Shown here in pieces: positions 1-8,060 of a DNA stretch of 64,000 bases (the stretch's first letter is position 1; every line of letters starts with the position of its first letter). The stretch lies in the NCBI RefSeq assembly GCF_014199525.1, contig NZ_JACHNU010000001.1:1032182-1096181 (forward strand), given 5' to 3'. Source of the DNA: Conexibacter arvalis (GTDB lineage Bacteria; Actinomycetota; Thermoleophilia; Solirubrobacterales; Solirubrobacteraceae). The translations under genes were made by a program, and so were the position numbers. Under the pieces are notes generated by a model, which saw nothing but the letters and a program-made list of their open reading frames with translations, ran no database searches and was not told the DNA's origin.

Positions 1-1
1 C

Positions 2-184
2 GACCACGACCACGACGAGGAGGTCCTGATCGTGCGCGGCGCGTGCCGCAACGGCGAGGAGCTGCACCCGGCCGGGACCTACACCTTCAACCCCCCGCAC
101 GCCGTCCACGGCCCGTTCGACATCTACGAGCCGCTGCTCTGCTACGAGATCAAGAACGTCCCCCGCAGCGAGGACCTGCGATGA
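2..184 (+). CDS. Cupin-fold protein, C-terminal end (cut by window edge)
   Basis: Only the last 60 codons are in the window. They read as the second cupin barrel of a bicupin: a His-Asp-rich strand (DHDHDEEVLIVRG) followed by the AGTYTFNPP...HGPF motif, which supplies the usual metal-ligand His. The same ending recurs in the two full-length cupins at 11287 and 17658, so this is a paralogue of them. The stop overlaps the next start (ATGA at 181-184), so it is translationally coupled to the DUF1989 gene. Function is not known; cupins of this sort are often small-molecule dioxygenases, isomerases or sensors. The 5' part and true start lie upstream. Confidence 0.75.
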   Translation, partial: DHDHDEEVLIVRGACRNGEELHPAGTYTFNPPHAVHGPFDIYEPLLCYEIKNVPRSEDLR

Positions 185-825
185 GGCAGGACGTGCTGCT
201 CGAACCGCGGTCGTACACCGCGTCGGAGGTCGAGGTCGGGGAGTCGCTGCGCATCACCGTCGTCGACGGTCAGCAGGTGCCCGACATCGTCCTGTGGGCG
301 CGGGAGGACGCCGGCGAGCGGCTGTCGCCCACCGCGTCGCAGCTGCTCAACGGCAGCCACCTGATGGTGCCGGGATGCGTCCTCTACTCCCACCGCGCGT
401 CCGGGCTGGCCCGGGTCGACGCATGCACCGCGGGCGCCGGGGTGATCGTCGGCGGCTCCTGCAGCGCGCCCCTCAACTACGCCCGCTTCGGCATCCCCGA
501 CACGCCGAACTGCCGCAGCAACCTGCTTGCCGCCGGCGCGCCGTACGGCGTCGAGGAGGCCGACGTGCAGCACATCTACTGCCCCTTCATGACGATCCGT
601 CGCGACGACGACGGGAGCTACGTGATCGACCTTCCCGAGGCGGAGCCGGGGGACTACGTCGAGCTGGCGGCGCTGGTCGACCTCGTGGTCCTGACCTCCA
701 ACTGCCCGCAGGAGCGCACTCCGACCAACGCATTCAACCCGTCGCGCCTGCACCTCTGGGTCGGTCCCTCCGACGCGTCCCGGCCGACGCTCGACGCGAT
801 CGTCGCGGAGGCCGCCCATGCCTGA
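181..825 (+). CDS. DUF1989 (urea carboxylase-associated) family protein, first of a pair
   Basis: A 214-aa protein of the DUF1989 family. Family hallmarks are visible: GGSCS, PNCRSN and TSNCPQE, whose three cysteines are the presumed metal ligands, and the C-terminal NPSRLHLWV strand. Characterised members CgdA/CgdB form a heteromer that deiminates carboxyguanidine to allophanate, and this gene is likewise followed by a divergent second copy. There is no guanidine/urea carboxylase or allophanate hydrolase nearby, so a different amidine- or amide-like substrate is likely. The reading frame stays open upstream, but the ATG at 181 overlapping the cupin stop is the natural start. It overlaps the next gene by 8 bp. 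Confidence 0.82.
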   Translation: MRQDVLLEPRSYTASEVEVGESLRITVVDGQQVPDIVLWAREDAGERLSPTASQLLNGSHLMVPGCVLYSHRASGLARVDACTAGAGVIVGGSCSAPLNYARFGIPDTPNCRSNLLAAGAPYGVEEADVQHIYCPFMTIRRDDDGSYVIDLPEAEPGDYVELAALVDLVVLTSNCPQERTPTNAFNPSRLHLWVGPSDASRPTLDAIVAEAAHA

Positions 826-1408
826 CGTCACGCTGACAGCCGGCAGCGCGGCCGCGATCTCGCTGTCGCCGGGCGACGCCCTCAGCGTCCGCGCGATCGT
901 CGCCGGTCAGGTCGCCGAGCTGGTTGCCCACAGCGCCGCCGATCCGCGCGAGCGGCTCTCGACGCTGCTGACCGGGCTGGCCGAGGAGGCCCACACGCTG
1001 CGCGAGGGGATGACCCTCTGGAGCCAGGAGTACCGCCCGCTGCTCCGCGTCGAGGAGCTGACCAACGACGAGCACGACCTCGCCCTGGAGGCGTGCACGC
1101 CGTGGCTCGGCCGCGCGCTCGGAGCGGAGCTGGTCGGCGACTGCTGCTGGACGAGCTTCCGCGCGTGGCTGGAGGGCGAGGGGCTGCCGGAGAAGTGGGT
1201 GCCGTATCCGGTCGGGATCTTCAAGCGCGCCGACGAGCGCGACGGGCGCTACGGCCTGCGCCCGGGCTCCAGCAGACCGGGCGACCTCGTCCGCTTCAGC
1301 GCCGCGAGCGCCTGCACGGTGCTCGTCTCCGCCTGCCCCCTGACCCGGGGCGCCGCCGATCCGGCCGCGCCCGTCATCGAGGTGACATGGAATGAACAGA
1401 ACAGTTGA
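818..1408 (+). CDS. DUF1989 family protein, second, divergent subunit
   Basis: A 196-aa paralogue of the preceding DUF1989 protein and probably its partner subunit. It keeps the cysteine pattern in altered form (EACTP, GDCCW, SACPL) and the RPGDLVRF strand that matches EPGDYVEL in the first copy, but is otherwise very different. This asymmetric pairing is typical of the two urea carboxylase-associated proteins that work as a heteromer. The ATG at 818 lies inside the previous gene (8-bp overlap), and the gene itself overlaps the next by 17 bp, so the four genes from 2 to 1592 form one translationally coupled unit. The substrate is not known. Confidence 0.75.
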   Translation: MPDVTLTAGSAAAISLSPGDALSVRAIVAGQVAELVAHSAADPRERLSTLLTGLAEEAHTLREGMTLWSQEYRPLLRVEELTNDEHDLALEACTPWLGRALGAELVGDCCWTSFRAWLEGEGLPEKWVPYPVGIFKRADERDGRYGLRPGSSRPGDLVRFSAASACTVLVSACPLTRGAADPAAPVIEVTWNEQNS

Positions 1409-1592
1409 AGCGCGCGACCTCGAGCTCGACGAGGTGCGTGTGATCGTGCTCCCTCCGCCGCAGACGGCCGCGGTCAACCGCCTGTTGCGCGAGGAGCGGG
1501 GCTGGCGGCTGCTCGAGGTCAAGGTGGCCGAGGGCGCCGGCGGCGCGGTGCAGGTCGTCTACGTGCTCGGGCACGAGAGAGAAGGAGCGTGA
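1392..1592 (+). CDS. Small hypothetical protein
   Basis: A 66-aa protein starting inside the second DUF1989 gene. No signal peptide or membrane segment is seen. The sequence looks like a small alpha/beta fold: a beta-rich start (LDELDEVRVIVLPPP-like), a helix (AAVNRLLREERGW), then a strand ending VVYVLGHE. I do not recognise a family. Its support is the operon position, 17-bp overlap with the upstream gene and 6-bp spacing to the next. It could be a small accessory or stabilising subunit for the DUF1989 pair, but nothing in the sequence proves that. Confidence 0.55.
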   Translation: MNRTVEARDLELDEVRVIVLPPPQTAAVNRLLREERGWRLLEVKVAEGAGGAVQVVYVLGHEREGA

Positions 1593-1598
1593 TCGGTC

Positions 1599-2390
1599 GT
1601 GGATCTCGGTCTCGAGGGGCGCGTCGCCCTGATCGGCGGCGGCAGCGAGGGCCTCGGCTTCGGCGTCGCGGAGGTGCTGGCGCACGAAGGCGTCAGGCTG
1701 GCGATCTACGGGCTCGACGACGCCCGTCTGCGGGAGGCGCAGGCGGAGCTGAGCGCGATCGCCGTCGAAGAGGTCCTGGCGCTCCCGTGCGACGTGCGGG
1801 TCGCCGCGGACTGCGAGCGCGTCGTGCGCGAGACGGTCGCCCGGTTCGGGCAGCTCGACTTCCTGCTGACGAACATGAAGGGCTCCTACGGGACTCCCTT
1901 CCCCGACGACGACGCGATCTGGGCCGACGCCTGGGAGATGTGGGCGATGGGGCCCGTGCGGCTGATGCGCAGCGCGGTGCCCGAGATGCGCCGCAACGGC
2001 GGCGGCAGCATCGTCAACCTCACCTCCTGCGGCGTGCACCAGACGATCCACGAGACGCGCTTCTCGGAGATCCCCCGACTGGCGCTGACCGGCTACGCGA
2101 AGTACCAGGCGACCGAGCTGGCGCCGGCGAACGTCCGCGTCAACAACATCCTGCCCGGCTGGGTGATGACGCCGCGTGCCGAGCAGCGCTTCCGCGCCGA
2201 GGCGCAGGAGCGCGGCGTCAGCCCGGAGGAGATCGAGCGCGAGGAGGCGGCGCTCGTCCCGATGGGGCGCTTCGCCACCACCGCGGAGATCGGCAAGGCG
2301 GTCGCCTTCCTCTTCTCCGACGCCGCCTCCTACATCACCGGCACCAACCTGCGGGTCGACGGCGGCTGGTGTGAGAACCCGGTCGTGTGA
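1599..2390 (+). CDS. SDR-family protein with atypical active site
   Basis: A 263-aa classical-length short-chain dehydrogenase/reductase fold. The N-terminal nucleotide motif is GGGSEGLGFG, followed by the CDV loop, and the C-terminal half has NNILPGWVMTPR and the terminal VDGGW. When the region before ELAPANVRVNN is lined up with ordinary FabG-type SDRs, the catalytic Tyr-x-x-x-Lys falls on Ser-Glu-Ile-Pro-Arg. This fits the BKR-like SDR subgroup known to lack the canonical tetrad. The GTG at 1599 is chosen because GAAGGAG sits 11 bases upstream. The second SDR of the cluster (9215) has the same kind of replacement. Activity as an oxidoreductase is uncertain. Confidence 0.85.
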   Translation: MDLGLEGRVALIGGGSEGLGFGVAEVLAHEGVRLAIYGLDDARLREAQAELSAIAVEEVLALPCDVRVAADCERVVRETVARFGQLDFLLTNMKGSYGTPFPDDDAIWADAWEMWAMGPVRLMRSAVPEMRRNGGGSIVNLTSCGVHQTIHETRFSEIPRLALTGYAKYQATELAPANVRVNNILPGWVMTPRAEQRFRAEAQERGVSPEEIEREEAALVPMGRFATTAEIGKAVAFLFSDAASYITGTNLRVDGGWCENPVV

Positions 2391-2469
2391 GCAGCGGTCG
2401 CCCGACGGCGACCGGCGCGAGCGCGCGAACGCGCGCGGCCCAGGCGGGCGGCCTCGTGCGTGACGGCTG

Positions 2470-3312
2470 ATGGGCGTGCTGCTCGCGCTCTGCGCCGCGG
2501 TCGGGTGGGGCTGCTCGGGCTTCCTCGGCGGGCTCGGGGCCCGACGCGTCTCGGCGGCGACGGTCGTCGTCGCCGGCCAGGGCGTCGGGCTCGCGCTCGG
2601 TTTGGCCGCGATCCCGCTGCTCGGCGCCGACTGGCCCGGCGCCGCGGTCGCCGGCGCGGCCGTGGCGGTGGGGATGGCCAACGGCCTCGGCCTCGCCGCG
2701 CTGTACCACGCATACGGCCACGGCGAGATCGCTCGCGCCGCGCCGCTGCTCGCCGCCGCGCCGCTGGTGCCGCTGGCGGTCGGGACGCTCAGCGGCGAGG
2801 CCCCGCGATCGCTCCAGCTCGCCGGCGCGCTGGTAGCGATCGCCGGCATCGTGCTCGTCTCCGCGCCGGCGCCCGGCACCGCCGCGCCGGTCGCCGAGGC
2901 CCGCCTGCGGCTGCTGGTCGTCTTCGCCACCGTGACGTTCGGATTCGTGCTGCTGGGAATGGCGGAGGTCTCCCGGCACGATCCGCTGATCGCGCTCGTC
3001 GCCTCGCGGCTCGGCGCCGCGGTCGCGCTGCTGCTGCTCGCGGCGGCCGGCGCGGTCGGGGCGATCGAGCGTCCGCGCGGGGCGGCGCTGGGGCTGCTGA
3101 TGGCGATGGGCGCCGTCGACCTGGTCGCGACCGGCCTCTACGGGCTGGCGGCGCGGGCGGAGCTCTACAGCGTCGCGGCCGTCCTGGCGTCGTTGTTCCC
3201 GGTCGTCACGACCGGGCTGTCGCTCGCCCTCCTGGGCGAGCGCCTCAGCCGCGTCCAGCTCGCCGGCGTGGCCTCCACGTTCGCGGGCGGGGCGCTGGTG
3301 GTGGCCGGATAG
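2470..3312 (+). CDS. EamA/DMT-family transporter
   Basis: A 280-aa, strongly hydrophobic protein with about ten predicted membrane segments in two similar halves, the normal layout of drug/metabolite transporters of the EamA type. It begins MGVLLALCAAVGWGCSGFLGG, a typical first segment, and the second half repeats the pattern with the SLALLGERLS motif seen near the end of EamA repeats. It follows the SDR gene after 79 bases and precedes the flavoprotein gene, so export or uptake of a pathway metabolite is likely. Substrate cannot be read from sequence. Confidence 0.85.
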   Translation: MGVLLALCAAVGWGCSGFLGGLGARRVSAATVVVAGQGVGLALGLAAIPLLGADWPGAAVAGAAVAVGMANGLGLAALYHAYGHGEIARAAPLLAAAPLVPLAVGTLSGEAPRSLQLAGALVAIAGIVLVSAPAPGTAAPVAEARLRLLVVFATVTFGFVLLGMAEVSRHDPLIALVASRLGAAVALLLLAAAGAVGAIERPRGAALGLLMAMGAVDLVATGLYGLAARAELYSVAAVLASLFPVVTTGLSLALLGERLSRVQLAGVASTFAGGALVVAG

Positions 3313-3334
3313 TGAATCGCTACGAGATCGGTAG

Positions 3335-4672
3335 GTGACTCGGTTGGACAGGTTCCAGGAACCGGAGACGGCGGTCGTCGTCGGCGCCGGCGCCGCGGGG
3401 CTGTGGGCGGCGATCGCCCTCGCCCGCCGCGGCGTCCGCGTGACGCTGCTGGACGGCGCGGCGGTCGGCAGCGGCGCCTCCTGGGGGAACGCGGGCTGGC
3501 TGTGCCCGTCGCAGGCGGGGCCGCTGCCCGAGCCCGGGCAGATCGCCTACGGGCTGCGCTCGCTGGCCGACCGGCGCTCGGCGCTCTACATGGCGCCGAC
3601 GTCGATCCCGGGGATGGCGCTGTGGCTGGCGGCGTTCGCGCGCCGTTGCAATCGACGCGACTACGCCGCGGGCGTGCGGGCGATGTCGCATCTCGGCTAC
3701 CCGTCGTTCGCGCTCGTCAGCGCGCTGTTGGCCGAGGAGGAGGACGCCCCGGCCGCCGAGCGCTCGGGCCTGATGGTCGCCGCGGCCGAGGCCGCGCCCG
3801 TGCAGGCCTTCCTGGCGGCGGTCAGACCGCTGCGCGACCAGGGGCACGAGCTGCCCGATCGGCTGCTCGACGACGACGAGCTGGGCGAGCTGGAGCCGGG
3901 CCTCGTCGGGAAGGCGAAGGCGGTGCACGTCGCCGACCACTGGCAGGTCGATCCAGCCCGCTTCCTCCAGTACCTCGCGCGCCGCGCGCGAGCGCTCGGC
4001 GTCGACATCCGCGAGCGGTGGGAGGTCAGCGGCTTCGAGGTCGCCGGCCGGCGGGTGACGGCGGTGCGCTGCCTCAACGCGACGATCCCGGCCGACGCGC
4101 TGGTGATCGCCGCGGGCGCGGCGTCGCGCTCGCTCGCCGCCGACCTCGGCGTGCACCTCCCCGTGGTCGCCGGCAAGGGCTACAGCCTCGACGTGGTCGA
4201 GCCCGACTGGATGCCGCGGCACGCGCTGATGTACATGGACACCCACCTGGCCGTCTCTCCCTACGGCGACCGCCTGCGGGTCGCCGGGACGATGGAGTTC
4301 AGCCGCCGCCGCTCGCCCGATCCCGAGCGCGTCCGCGCACTGGAGGACGTCGCGCGCGACACCTTCGGCGGCTGGCGCGACGCCGCACCGGCCTGGATGG
4401 GCGCGCGGCCGATCGTCCCCGACGGCCTGCCGGTCGTCGGGCGCCTGCCCGGACTGGTGAACGCCTACGCCGCGACCGGCTACTCGATGCTCGGCATGAC
4501 CATCTCACCGGCATCGGGAGAGCTGCTGGCAGAGGAGGTGATGACCGGCTCCAAGCCGGCGATCGCCGCGCCGTTCGACCCCGCTCGCTTCGCGCGCTGG
4601 CTGCGGCCGCCGCTGCGGCGCTGCGGCGCCCGCCGAGCGACCGTCAGCACCCGAACCACGGAGACACGATGA
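3335..4672 (+). CDS. FAD-dependent amine/amino-acid oxidoreductase (DadA-like)
   Basis: A 445-aa flavoprotein of the DAO/DadA type. The N-terminal Rossmann motif VVVGAGAAGLWAAIALARRGVRVTLLD binds FAD, GASWGNAGW is the second conserved patch of the family, and the C-terminal GLVNAYAATGYSMLGMTISPASGELLAEEV closes the FAD site. Such enzymes oxidise an amine or D-amino acid to an imine. RidA, encoded next with a 4-bp overlap (ATGA), removes reactive imines or enamines, which supports that role. The GTG at 3335 gives the expected N-terminus; the ribosome site in front is weak. The substrate is unknown, but the surrounding importers suggest a polyamine- or peptide-derived amine. Confidence 0.85.
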   Translation: MTRLDRFQEPETAVVVGAGAAGLWAAIALARRGVRVTLLDGAAVGSGASWGNAGWLCPSQAGPLPEPGQIAYGLRSLADRRSALYMAPTSIPGMALWLAAFARRCNRRDYAAGVRAMSHLGYPSFALVSALLAEEEDAPAAERSGLMVAAAEAAPVQAFLAAVRPLRDQGHELPDRLLDDDELGELEPGLVGKAKAVHVADHWQVDPARFLQYLARRARALGVDIRERWEVSGFEVAGRRVTAVRCLNATIPADALVIAAGAASRSLAADLGVHLPVVAGKGYSLDVVEPDWMPRHALMYMDTHLAVSPYGDRLRVAGTMEFSRRRSPDPERVRALEDVARDTFGGWRDAAPAWMGARPIVPDGLPVVGRLPGLVNAYAATGYSMLGMTISPASGELLAEEVMTGSKPAIAAPFDPARFARWLRPPLRRCGARRATVSTRTTETR

Positions 4673-5046
4673 AGCGACAGGTCAGGACCGACAAGACGCC
4701 GGCCCCTTCGGGCTCCTACTCGCAGGCGATCGTCAGCGGCGGAGTCGTCTACACGGCGGGCCAGGGGCCGTTCAGACCCGGCAGCGACGAACCGGTCGGC
4801 GAGGACGTCGCCGCGCAGACGCGCCAGACGCTCGAGAACCTCGCGGCGGTGCTCGAGGCGGCCGGGTCGAGCATGGAGGCGGTCGTCAAGACGACGGTCT
4901 TCCTGCACGACCTCGGCGAGTTCGCCGAGTTCGACGCCGTCTACGCCGAGTACTTCCCGGACCCGAAGCCGGCGCGCTCGACGATCGGATGCGACCTCGG
5001 CTTCTTCAAGGTCGAGATCGAGGCCGTCGCAGCCGTGACGAGCTGA
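4669..5046 (+). CDS. ridA: RidA-family enamine/imine deaminase
   Basis: A 125-aa member of the RidA (YjgF/YER057c/UK114) family, of usual length. Family features include GSYSQAI near the N-terminus, YTAGQGP, the TLENLAAVLEAAGSS helix, and PARSTIG, whose arginine binds the carboxylate of the imine substrate. RidA proteins hydrolyse reactive enamines and imines to ketone and ammonia. The start overlaps the stop of the DadA-like oxidase, so the two are co-translated and most likely act in sequence. Whether it is RidA itself or an Rid1-7 relative specialised for this pathway cannot be decided by eye. Confidence 0.88.
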   Translation: MKRQVRTDKTPAPSGSYSQAIVSGGVVYTAGQGPFRPGSDEPVGEDVAAQTRQTLENLAAVLEAAGSSMEAVVKTTVFLHDLGEFAEFDAVYAEYFPDPKPARSTIGCDLGFFKVEIEAVAAVTS

Positions 5047-5058
5047 GCTCCGCCTGGC

Positions 5059-5084
5059 GGCGGCCTCCCGGAGCGGAGGCCGCC
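5059..5084 (+). terminator. Hairpin terminator after ridA
   Basis: Perfect 10-bp inverted repeat (5059-5068 and 5075-5084) with a 6-base loop, 13 bases after the ridA stop. There is no T-run, as is common in very GC-rich genomes. It separates the DUF1989/oxidase genes from the PotABCD-type transporter genes. Confidence 0.65.
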
Positions 5085-5136
5085 CGCGATGGCCGCATGT
5101 CAAAGCGCCATGAGCGTTCTTCGTCCTTAAGTATAG

Positions 5137-5165
5137 TTGCAGTCATCCTACAGTGTGGTTAAACT
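5137..5165 (+). promoter_or_regulatory. Candidate promoter for the PotD-type transporter operon
   Basis: An AT-rich island in GC-rich DNA holds TTGCAG (5137-5142), a 17-base spacer and TAAACT (5160-5165), about 60 bases before the transporter start. The arrangement closely resembles the site at 12027-12055 in front of the second importer (TTGCAT-N17-TAAATA). A TATAGT also occurs at 5132-5137 without a matching upstream box. Prediction by eye only. Confidence 0.4.
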
Positions 5166-5224
5166 CCTCGCCACGACCGATCAGTCCCGTCGCGCACCGC
5201 GGCAGGCGAGGTGAGGAGGAAGTG

Positions 5225-6319
5225 GTGAAGATCTCTCTGTGGAAGCGGGACGTCCGATGGCCGGCGATCGCCGGAGCGGCGCTCGCCTCCGTCGCGCTGG
5301 CGGCCTGCGGCAGCAGCGACGACGCCGGCGACGGCGGCTCCGCCACCGGCAGAAGAGGCGGCAAGGTCACGATCGCCACCTACGGCGGCAAGACCGAGGA
5401 AGTGATGAAGGCGGTCTACTTCACGCCCGAGTTCACTGACAGAACCGGCATCGCGGTGAGCTTCGACGCACCGCTCGATTACGCGAAGCTCCAGACGCAG
5501 GCGGAGTCCGGGAACATCCAGTGGGACATGACGAGCGGCGATCCCTACATGGCGATCGCCCAGTGCGGGACGGTCTTCTCGAGAATCAGATCGGACCCGT
5601 CGATGTTCAAGGAGAAGTACCGCGACATCGTCGGCGACTGCGTCCTGCCGCGAGACGCCGGCTCGTTCATCAAGGCATACAACAGCGAGAGGTTCGCGGA
5701 CGACCCGCCGTCGAGCTGGGCCGACTTCTTCGACGTCGAGAGATACCCGGGCAAGCGGGCGATCCCGAGCTTCTACTACAACGGGATCATCGAGGGTGCC
5801 CTGCTCGCCGATGGTGTCTCGCCCGAGGATCTCTATCCGCTGGACCTCGATCGCGCCTTCGCGAAGATGGACACGATCAGAGACGACATCCTCGTCTACA
5901 ACACGCTGGCGCAGTCGATCCAGCAGCTGGTCTCCGGCGACGTCGCGATGGGCATCTACACCGACTCGGCCGCCTGGCAGGCCGCCGACGCCGGCGCGAC
6001 GATCGAGCCGATCTGGGACGAGGCGTTCATCTACATCAACCTCTGGACCGTCACCGAGGGAACGCCCGACCGGGCCGCCGTCGAGGAGGTGATCGACTAC
6101 GTGCTCGACCCGGAGCTGCAGACCGCCGCCGCGGAGATGTGGCCGGTCTCGCCCGCGCTGAAGGACGCCAGACAGCCGAGATACCCCGACGAGCAGTTCA
6201 AGAAGTACAGCCTCGCCGTGCCCGAGCACGAGGAGGTCGCGATCCCGTTCGACCAGCAGTGGTACGCGGACAACCACGAAGAGCTCAACCAGCGATTCAC
6301 CGCGTGGATCTCCGGCTGA
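5225..6319 (+). CDS. Extracellular substrate-binding lipoprotein, spermidine/putrescine (PotD) type
   Basis: A 364-aa ABC-importer binding protein. The N-terminus has basic residues, a hydrophobic stretch and the lipobox ALAAC with the lipidated Cys at residue 28. The mature part starts with KVTIATYGGKTEE, the opening strand of PotD/AfuA-like binding proteins. Two GTG codons stand in tandem at 5222 and 5225; the second is preferred because GGAGG (5215-5219) is then five bases away. It leads an operon with two permeases and an ATPase (6343-9222). The family takes up polyamines, iron complexes or other amines; the ligand here is not known. Confidence 0.88.
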   Translation: MKISLWKRDVRWPAIAGAALASVALAACGSSDDAGDGGSATGRRGGKVTIATYGGKTEEVMKAVYFTPEFTDRTGIAVSFDAPLDYAKLQTQAESGNIQWDMTSGDPYMAIAQCGTVFSRIRSDPSMFKEKYRDIVGDCVLPRDAGSFIKAYNSERFADDPPSSWADFFDVERYPGKRAIPSFYYNGIIEGALLADGVSPEDLYPLDLDRAFAKMDTIRDDILVYNTLAQSIQQLVSGDVAMGIYTDSAAWQAADAGATIEPIWDEAFIYINLWTVTEGTPDRAAVEEVIDYVLDPELQTAAAEMWPVSPALKDARQPRYPDEQFKKYSLAVPEHEEVAIPFDQQWYADNHEELNQRFTAWISG

Positions 6320-6342
6320 GCGTCGGCTGAACGAACGAGACC

Positions 6343-7260
6343 ATGTCGATCGTGCAGCGCGTGGGTCACGCGGGCGCGCCTTCCCGGCCGGCGGGGCCGG
6401 GAGGGCGCGCCCTCGCCGCGCTCTTCTCCCGCGAGTTCGCTCTCACCATCCCGGCGCTCGTCCTGCTCGGGTTCGCGATGGGCTATCCGCTCGCGACCAT
6501 CGTCGAGCGCAGCGTCACCGACTTCCCCGGCGGCAGTGGGGCGTTCCTCGACAACTACAAGTGGTTCTTCGAGGAGGAGCTCAACCGCGTCGTGTTGCTG
6601 CGGACCTTCCGCACCGCGGCGATCGTCACGCTCGCCTGTCTGCTGATCGCGTACCCCTATGCCTGCGCGATGACGGTGGTCGGCTGGCGGATGCGCCTGG
6701 TGATGCAGGCGGCGGTCGTCGCCCCGCTGCTGGTGGGAACGATGACGCGCAACTACTCCTGGGTGATCCTGCTCCAGGACAAGGGCCCGATCAACGACGC
6801 GCTCGGCGCCGTCGGGCTGGGGCCGCTGCACATGATCGGCTCGCTCAGCGGCGTGATCATCGGCCTCGTTCAGATCAGCCTGCCGTTCATCATCCTGCCG
6901 CTGTACGCCTCGCTTCGCGAGATCGACGGCCGCCTGATGGGGGCGGCCCGCTCGCTCGGAGCCACGCCGGCGCAGGCCTTCACACGCGTGTACCTGCCGC
7001 TGTCGCTGCCCGGCGTGGTGGCGGGGTCGCTCGTCGTCTTCGTCGTCACGCTCGGCTCGTTCATCACCCCGGCGCTGCTGGGCTCGCCGCAGCAGAGCCT
7101 GCTGCCCCAGCTGATCGCGCAGCAGGTCAACCAGCTGCTGGCATGGGGTCGCGGGAGCGCGATGGGCGTGATCCTGCTGTTGGTCACGCTGCTGCTCATA
7201 TGGGTCGGATCGCGTGCGAGCCGCGGCAGCGCGGCGCTGAGCGGCGGAGGTCGCAGATGA
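6343..7260 (+). CDS. ABC importer permease, PotB type
   Basis: A 305-aa inner-membrane permease with about six membrane segments. The cytoplasmic EAA loop that docks the ATPase is visible (GRLMGAARSLGATPAQAFTRVYLPLSLPG). About 35 polar N-terminal residues precede the first segment. It lies 23 bases after the binding-protein gene and overlaps the second permease by 4 bp (ATGA at 7257-7260). By family it forms the membrane channel as a heterodimer with the PotC-type partner. Confidence 0.9.
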   Translation: MSIVQRVGHAGAPSRPAGPGGRALAALFSREFALTIPALVLLGFAMGYPLATIVERSVTDFPGGSGAFLDNYKWFFEEELNRVVLLRTFRTAAIVTLACLLIAYPYACAMTVVGWRMRLVMQAAVVAPLLVGTMTRNYSWVILLQDKGPINDALGAVGLGPLHMIGSLSGVIIGLVQISLPFIILPLYASLREIDGRLMGAARSLGATPAQAFTRVYLPLSLPGVVAGSLVVFVVTLGSFITPALLGSPQQSLLPQLIAQQVNQLLAWGRGSAMGVILLLVTLLLIWVGSRASRGSAALSGGGRR

Positions 7261-8060
7261 GCGCGCGCAAGGGGCGGGCCGCCCTGATGGTCTTCTGCGG
7301 GCTCGTGATGGTGCTGCTGATCGCGCCGGCGCTCGTCGCCGTGCCGATGGGCTTCAACGGCCGCGCGACCTTCGAGTTCCCCCCGCAGTCGTGGTCGACG
7401 CGGTGGTACGAGAACCTCGTCACCGACGTCACGTGGCGCGACGCGATCGTCAACTCGTTCAAGGTCGCGGCGATCGTCGCGATCGTGACGACGGTGATGG
7501 GCACCGCGGCCGCCTACGGATTGGCGCGGGGTCGGTTCCCCGGCAGAGGGGCCGTGATGGCGCTGGCGACCGCGCCGATGATCATCCCGATCGTCCTCGT
7601 CGCGATCGCGCTCTACGCGATCTTCCTGGAGCAGAAGATGGTCGGGACGCTGGAGGCGTTCGTGATCGCCCACTCGCTGATCGCGCTGCCGTTCGTGATC
7701 GTCACCGTGACGGCAGGGCTGAAGTCGCTCGACGACGGGCTCGAGCGAGCCGCACGCACCCTCGGCGCCAGCCCGGCGGTCGCGTTCTTCACCGTGACGC
7801 TGCCGTTGCTGAAGCGATCGCTGGCGGTGGCGGCCGCGCTGGCGTTCGCGGCGTCGTTCGACGACGTCGTGGTGGCGATCTTCATCTCCAGCCCGGAGTT
7901 CCAGACGCTGCCGGTGAAGATCTACTCGAGCCTGACCGACACGGTCGACCCGACGGTCGCGGTCGCGTCGACCATCACGTTGGCGATCGCGGCGCTGGGC
8001 ATGGCGGTCGCGTTCGTGGTCATGACGAAGAGAGGAGTCGAAGGCGATGCAGCCAGATGA
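7257..8060 (+). CDS. ABC importer permease, PotC type
   Basis: A 267-aa permease with six predicted membrane segments and an EAA loop (DDGLERAARTLGASPAVAFFTVTLPLLKRS). It is the second channel subunit and follows the common PotB-PotC order. The late motif SFDDVVVAIFISSPEFQTLPVKIYSSL is typical of PotC-like proteins. It starts within the end of the PotB-type gene and overlaps the ATPase gene by 14 bp, showing tight coupling of the operon. Confidence 0.9.
   Translation: MSARKGRAALMVFCGLVMVLLIAPALVAVPMGFNGRATFEFPPQSWSTRWYENLVTDVTWRDAIVNSFKVAAIVAIVTTVMGTAAAYGLARGRFPGRGAVMALATAPMIIPIVLVAIALYAIFLEQKMVGTLEAFVIAHSLIALPFVIVTVTAGLKSLDDGLERAARTLGASPAVAFFTVTLPLLKRSLAVAAALAFAASFDDVVVAIFISSPEFQTLPVKIYSSLTDTVDPTVAVASTITLAIAALGMAVAFVVMTKRGVEGDAAR

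Noticed and set aside
1-180. Guanidine riboswitch or guanidine carboxylase linked to the DUF1989 pair
   Set aside because: No such motif or gene is present in the window; upstream sequence is not available.
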